A stretch of DNA of 64,000 nucleotides, from contig CAMPKC010000007.1 in assembly GCA_946887045.1 (NCBI GenBank), forward strand, positions 39,844 through 103,843, written 5' to 3'. The DNA comes from an uncultured Sphingobacteriaceae bacterium. Its GTDB lineage: Bacteria; Bacteroidota; Bacteroidia; Sphingobacteriales; Sphingobacteriaceae. The translations under genes were made by a program, and so were the position numbers. The notes beneath the pieces were generated by a model. That model ran no database searches. It saw nothing but the letters and a program-made list of their open reading frames with translations, and had not been told where the DNA came from. Shown piece after piece: positions 60,749-64,000 of this stretch (position 1 is its first letter; each line of letters starts with the position of its first letter).

Positions 60749-61243
60749 TCAAAGTCGTCTCTTTCTAAATCTGATATCCTTTGCCGAATCTTTTCTGGTA
60801 ATAAGCATTGGAATCCCTACACCCCCAGCAAGACTCATCAGAATAAGCATAACTTTGAGTCCATTGTTGACCGTTTCGGAAAGTATCTGAGTATAGCTTG
60901 CCGGATCAATGGTACCTGCGAGGCTTATAAGGCCAAGCATCATGCGGTAAGCAAAAATTCCCGGCACCATGGGTATAACTGCGGGAATTGCAAAGATCGG
61001 AGGAGGTGCGTGTTTCTTATGAGCAAATGGTATGCTTAAAAAGCCGATTAAAGTAGCGCCAGCCAGTGTTGACACAATTACATTCACTTCGAACAGTAGT
61101 AAAATGGTTTTACTGACTCCGCCTAAAGCGCCTAAAATAAAAACCGGGATAATTGCTCTTAAGGGTACATTAAACAAAATGGCGAAACCCACTGCGGCCA
61201 GCCCGAACCACATTCCTTTCTCTATTAATACTAGCCATTCCAT
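60749..61243 (-). CDS. Threonine/serine exporter family, ThrE_2 subunit (YjjB-like)
   Basis: A 164-residue membrane protein with about five helices. The LAAVGFAILFNVPLRAIIPVFILGALG start and the AIPAVIPMVPGIFAYRMMLGLISL motif are typical of the YjjB/ThrE_2 partner. In two-gene systems the small and large subunits act together; E. coli YjjPB exports succinate, and fused ThrE of Corynebacterium exports threonine and serine. It starts 1 nt after the YjjP-like gene ends. The real cargo is unknown. Confidence 0.92.
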   Translation of the reverse strand: MEWLVLIEKGMWFGLAAVGFAILFNVPLRAIIPVFILGALGGVSKTILLLFEVNVIVSTLAGATLIGFLSIPFAHKKHAPPPIFAIPAVIPMVPGIFAYRMMLGLISLAGTIDPASYTQILSETVNNGLKVMLILMSLAGGVGIPMLITRKDSAKDIRFRKRRL

Positions 61244-61244
61244 T

Positions 61245-62015
61245 TTAGAACTGATATATAATCATTGAAGTTAACAAACCTAAAGCTATCGAAAACGAAA
61301 TGATAAAGCCGTTGAGCCCGCGAATAAGGCCGTTTTGCAGGTTTCCATCAATTATGTCGGAACATGAATTTATCAGAGGGACGCCCGGGATCAGAAAAAG
61401 AACGGATGTTGCGAATGCGTGCTCATGAGTTAAGCCTGTTCCAAATTTTAAGGGGATACCAGCGATTAATGATGAAGTAAAAGCGGCGAAAAATACGCAC
61501 ATGTACGGATTGAATCGCATTTTTAGGGTTTCCTGCCTTATAAATAATCCCGTAAAGGAGCCGATAAAAACCATTAGCATATCTAAAGTTTCACCTCCTG
61601 CCAATCGGCAAAAGGCCGCACCGGCTACTCCAACAACTAAAAGGATTAACAGTCTGGGATAATGGGGCAATTCGGACAAACGTTTTAGTTCCTGATTGAT
61701 TTGATCCACCGTCCATTTTTGTTCGACAATCAGCCAGCTCATCCGGCTTATTCCAGACATTGTAGAAAAATTGATCCCATGGGCAGAGGTACGTTTAAGG
61801 CTGTTGTAGAAGTGATCGGTTTCATCATCGTAAATCTTCAGCATGAGCGTGCGTTGCGAGATTAACATTTCTGCACTATACCCGAAAGAATCTGCTATTC
61901 TATTTATTGTGTTTCGAATTCGTCCGGTGCTTGCGCCCGAGACCATTAGTAAGGAGCCAATTTCGAGTAGAGTAGAACCGAGCTCTTTTATTTCTTTGCT
62001 TTTTTCAGTAATCAT
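61245..62015 (-). CDS. Threonine/serine exporter family, ThrE subunit (YjjP-like)
   Basis: A 256-residue protein. The soluble N-terminal part carries ASTGRIRNTINRIADSFGYSAEMLISQRTLML, a family hallmark. The C-terminal half has five transmembrane segments, with FLIPGVPLINSCSDIIDGNLQNGLIRGLNGF near the end. It forms a pair with the ThrE_2-like gene 1 nt downstream. Succinate export by E. coli YjjPB under anaerobic conditions makes a link with the low-oxygen genes around it thinkable, but no FNR-like site was found at its promoter. Confidence 0.92.
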   Translation of the reverse strand: MITEKSKEIKELGSTLLEIGSLLMVSGASTGRIRNTINRIADSFGYSAEMLISQRTLMLKIYDDETDHFYNSLKRTSAHGINFSTMSGISRMSWLIVEQKWTVDQINQELKRLSELPHYPRLLILLVVGVAGAAFCRLAGGETLDMLMVFIGSFTGLFIRQETLKMRFNPYMCVFFAAFTSSLIAGIPLKFGTGLTHEHAFATSVLFLIPGVPLINSCSDIIDGNLQNGLIRGLNGFIISFSIALGLLTSMIIYQF

Positions 62016-62123
62016 CTGAATAATTCAGGTACAAATCTAAGTATCGATGAATCATTTTCTTGCTGACCTGCATCATTATTTTTCAAGTAAAAAAAGTAAA
62101 CTTTTGTGGGTAAAAGATAGAAG

Positions 62124-63362
62124 ATGGAACTGAAGAAAGTTGAACTGATGGCTCCCGCCGGGTCGTTCGAGTCGTTGCGTGCTGCAATCCAGGCAGGCGC
62201 AGATTCTATATATTTTGGTGTAGAGCAGCTCAATATGCGAGTAAGATCAAGCAGTAGTTTGATTATAAATGATATTCCGGAAATCGTTAAAATTTGCAGG
62301 GAAAGTGATGTTAAGTGTTATTTAACACTGAATACTGTGATATACAACCACGATATGCATATAATGAAGGCAATTGTGGATACCGCAAAAAAATCCGGAG
62401 TGAATGCTGTCATCGCCTCCGATCCTTCTGTGTTAAGATATGCGCGAATGGTTGATATGCCTGTTCATATCTCTACCCAGGCCAATGTTTCGAATATTCA
62501 AAGTGTCGATTTCTTTTCGGATTATGCTGATGTTATCGTGCTGGCCAGGGAGCTTAGCCTCAAACAAGTGGAATTCATCACCCGCGAAATAAAGAGAAAA
62601 TCCATTACAGGCGTTTCGGGTCAATTGATGCGCATTGAGATATTCGCTCACGGAGCTTTGTGCATGGCAATTTCTGGCAAATGCTATTTGAGTCTTCATT
62701 CAGATTTTGCATCAGCAAACAGAGGAGCTTGTATTCAAAATTGCCGGCATAGTTATTTGGTGGCTGATAAAGAAACAGGCGTGGAGTACGAGATCGATAA
62801 TGAATATATCATGTCGGCCAAAGATCTGTGCACCATAGACTTTTTAGACCAGTTAATAGATTCAGGTATATCCGTTATTAAAATAGAAGGAAGAGGCAGG
62901 AGTGCTGATTATGTTTACACAACAACGAAGTGTTACAGAGAAGCTGTGAACGCATATTACAATGGGAATTATAATTCTGAATTAATAAAAGCCTGGAAAG
63001 CTAGATTGGCAACAGTGTATAATCGGGGTTTTTGGGATGGTTATTACCTCGGTCGGAAAATGGGCGAATGGAGCAACGAGTATGGTTCTAAAGCTACAAA
63101 ACGAAAGATTTACATCGGTAAAGGATTGAACTATTTTAAAAATGCCGCTGCCGCAGAATTTCTGGTAGAAGCCCAGACCTTATCTAAAGGTAACGAAATT
63201 ATAATAACCGGCCCCATAACCGGACTGATTCAAACGATCGTTGATGAAATAAGGGTCGGAAACATATCGAAGGACATGGTCAAAAAAGGTGAGATTTTTT
63301 CAATCCCTTTAGACACCAAGATTCAGGCGTCAGACAGGCTGTATAAATTAGTTGATGTTTAA
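62124..63362 (+). CDS. Peptidase U32 family protein (TrhP/RlhA-like)
   Basis: A 412-residue protein of the so-called peptidase U32 family, most of whose studied members are iron-sulfur tRNA, rRNA or quinone hydroxylation enzymes rather than proteases. The signature RIEIFAHGALCMAISGKCYLS fits the family pattern, and four cysteines (GALC, GKC, RGAC, QNC) form the expected cluster-binding set. The N-terminus ELMAPAGSFESLRAAIQAGADSIYFG is a TIM-barrel start. Its stop overlaps the start of the ferredoxin gene by 1 bp, so electrons are probably supplied by that ferredoxin. It acts without O2 in known cases. Confidence 0.92.
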   Translation: MELKKVELMAPAGSFESLRAAIQAGADSIYFGVEQLNMRVRSSSSLIINDIPEIVKICRESDVKCYLTLNTVIYNHDMHIMKAIVDTAKKSGVNAVIASDPSVLRYARMVDMPVHISTQANVSNIQSVDFFSDYADVIVLARELSLKQVEFITREIKRKSITGVSGQLMRIEIFAHGALCMAISGKCYLSLHSDFASANRGACIQNCRHSYLVADKETGVEYEIDNEYIMSAKDLCTIDFLDQLIDSGISVIKIEGRGRSADYVYTTTKCYREAVNAYYNGNYNSELIKAWKARLATVYNRGFWDGYYLGRKMGEWSNEYGSKATKRKIYIGKGLNYFKNAAAAEFLVEAQTLSKGNEIIITGPITGLIQTIVDEIRVGNISKDMVKKGEIFSIPLDTKIQASDRLYKLVDV

Positions 63363-63592
63363 TGGCCCGCATTATATATTATCGATCTAAATGCATTGGT
63401 TGCAATGCCTGTGTTGAAGCCGCACCTTTTAGATGGCGCGTTTCGCACAAAGATGGAAGATGCACCCTAATAAACGGGATGGAAAAGAGGGGTGTTTATA
63501 GTGTTTTAGTTGGCGATGATGAAGTTCATAGTAATAAATTAGCTGCCAGTAATTGTCCGGTGAAATGCATTCAAGTATTAGAAAATCGCTAA
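63362..63592 (+). CDS. Single-cluster [4Fe-4S] ferredoxin
   Basis: A 76-residue ferredoxin. The first three ligands are in KCIGCNACVEAAP (Cys 11, 14 and 17 by the usual pattern) and the fourth is in SNCPVKC near the C-terminus, so one [4Fe-4S] cluster is expected. The residue after the third Cys group, often a further Cys in two-cluster ferredoxins, is Ala here. It is translationally coupled (TAATG, 1-bp overlap) to the U32 gene, so it likely feeds that enzyme. Confidence 0.93.
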   Translation: MARIIYYRSKCIGCNACVEAAPFRWRVSHKDGRCTLINGMEKRGVYSVLVGDDEVHSNKLAASNCPVKCIQVLENR

Positions 63593-63726
63593 TACCTTAG
63601 TTCGGCTTCCTTCAGAGATTCTTTTGCATTTTAACTATCTGAATCGATTATCGTGTTTATTGTGATTTTGTCAATCCTTCTCTTAATTATAGCAGATTTT
63701 TGTCAATTTGCTAATTTTTATCCCTT

Positions 63727-63738
63727 TGATTAAGGTCA
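63727..63738. promoter_or_regulatory. FNR-like site upstream of the DUF4914 gene
   Basis: TGATTAAGGTCA fits TGAT-N4-GTCA. Its centre is 36.5 bp from the G of TAAACTTG (63762-63769), which matches TAnnTTTG at five of six positions. The spacing equals that at the aldolase promoter. Confidence 0.6.
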
Positions 63739-63823
63739 TTTCGTGTGCCTTTCAAATTACCTAAACTTGAAATCTAAAAGGCTCAGGAACTATAACCAGC
63801 ATCTGGTAACAAAAAATCATAAC

Positions 63824-64000
63824 ATGGAAAAATCCCTCTTCAAAAAGTTCGTCCTACCTAAGGAATTAAAAAATATTGTCGAAACCAAAGAAGTTATTCT
63901 GGCCGAAAGTCGTGAAGATTTAATCGATCTGTCTTTTGGAAGAATGGTAGACAATGTATATGAAGTTTCTTATGATACGCCGGGTCATGGAAAAATTGTA
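63824..64000 (+). CDS. DUF4914 family protein (N-terminal fragment)
   Basis: Only the first 59 codons are in the window. The fragment starts MEKSLFKKFVLPKELKNIV and continues with ILAESREDLIDLSFG and YEVSYDTPGHGKIV. From memory this fits DUF4914, a family of about 620 residues with no known role. An FNR-like site lies 86 bp ahead of the ATG. The assignment depends on a short stretch. Confidence 0.65.
   Translation, partial: MEKSLFKKFVLPKELKNIVETKEVILAESREDLIDLSFGRMVDNVYEVSYDTPGHGKIV

Overview
The window looks like chromosomal DNA of a Bacteroidota bacterium, most likely a Sphingobacteriaceae member (Pedobacter or Mucilaginibacter type). The evidence is the low-to-medium GC content, promoters of the Bacteroidota form (TTTG, 18-19 nt, TAnnTTTG), and the near absence of Shine-Dalgarno sequences in front of genes. 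The protein families also fit: YceI, SYLF, DUF6799, DUF6370, a membrane-bound MutS relative, NIT-type hybrid kinases, DUF4914. No rRNA, tRNA, CRISPR array, insertion sequence or prophage was recognised. Both ends cut through genes: a flavoprotein reductase on the left and a DUF4914 protein on the right.

Region by region. 0-12.5 kb holds housekeeping and redox genes: a LysR regulator divergent from an aldo/keto reductase, ruvB, a MutS-like ATPase, YceI, a nitroreductase divergent from an HxlR regulator, NhaD, an OmpA-type lipoprotein and a secreted DSP-type phosphatase. 12.5-16.4 kb holds a CHASE-domain kinase and stress genes (DUF2267, Hsp20). 16.6-19.2 kb is a lysine pair, lysC-lysA. 19.2-29.0 kb is a dense signalling locus: stand-alone CheB and CheR, a receiver, a NIT-HAMP-GAF hybrid kinase with three receivers and a REC-PAS kinase. 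Divergent from it lies a partner-switching set (REC-PP2C phosphatase, STAS protein, HATPase-like protein). 29-36 kb holds DUF2130, alanine dehydrogenase, proB-proA and an AI-2E family permease. 36-47 kb is mixed: a receiver, a ROK protein lacking its catalytic Asp, a glycine-zipper lipoprotein, three tandem promoter-terminator units that look like small RNA genes, a PL9-like pectate lyase, a phosphoesterase, an SYLF protein and an MFS transporter.

The most interesting part is 47-64 kb. A FixL-like haem-PAS histidine kinase (52779-53966) overlaps a response regulator (51715-52782) that fuses a receiver to a CRP/FNR-type DNA-binding module, so FixJ and FixK roles appear to sit on one polypeptide. 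Its recognition helix carries the FNR signature ETISR but the protein has no FNR iron-sulfur cysteines. Six TGATnnnnRTCA-like sites lie in the intergenic regions around it. At five promoters the box centre is 58.5 or 36.5 bp from the final G of the TAnnTTTG-like element, which matches class I and class II CRP/FNR activation and differs by two helical turns. The predicted targets are ldhA-hemN plus an unknown Cys-rich 596-aa protein, a coiled-coil protein, a universal stress protein, a yceI-barrel pair with a second yceI alongside, a tandem class II aldolase, and a DUF4914 gene. I read this as a low-oxygen regulon encoded beside its own oxygen sensor. This is inference from sequence only.
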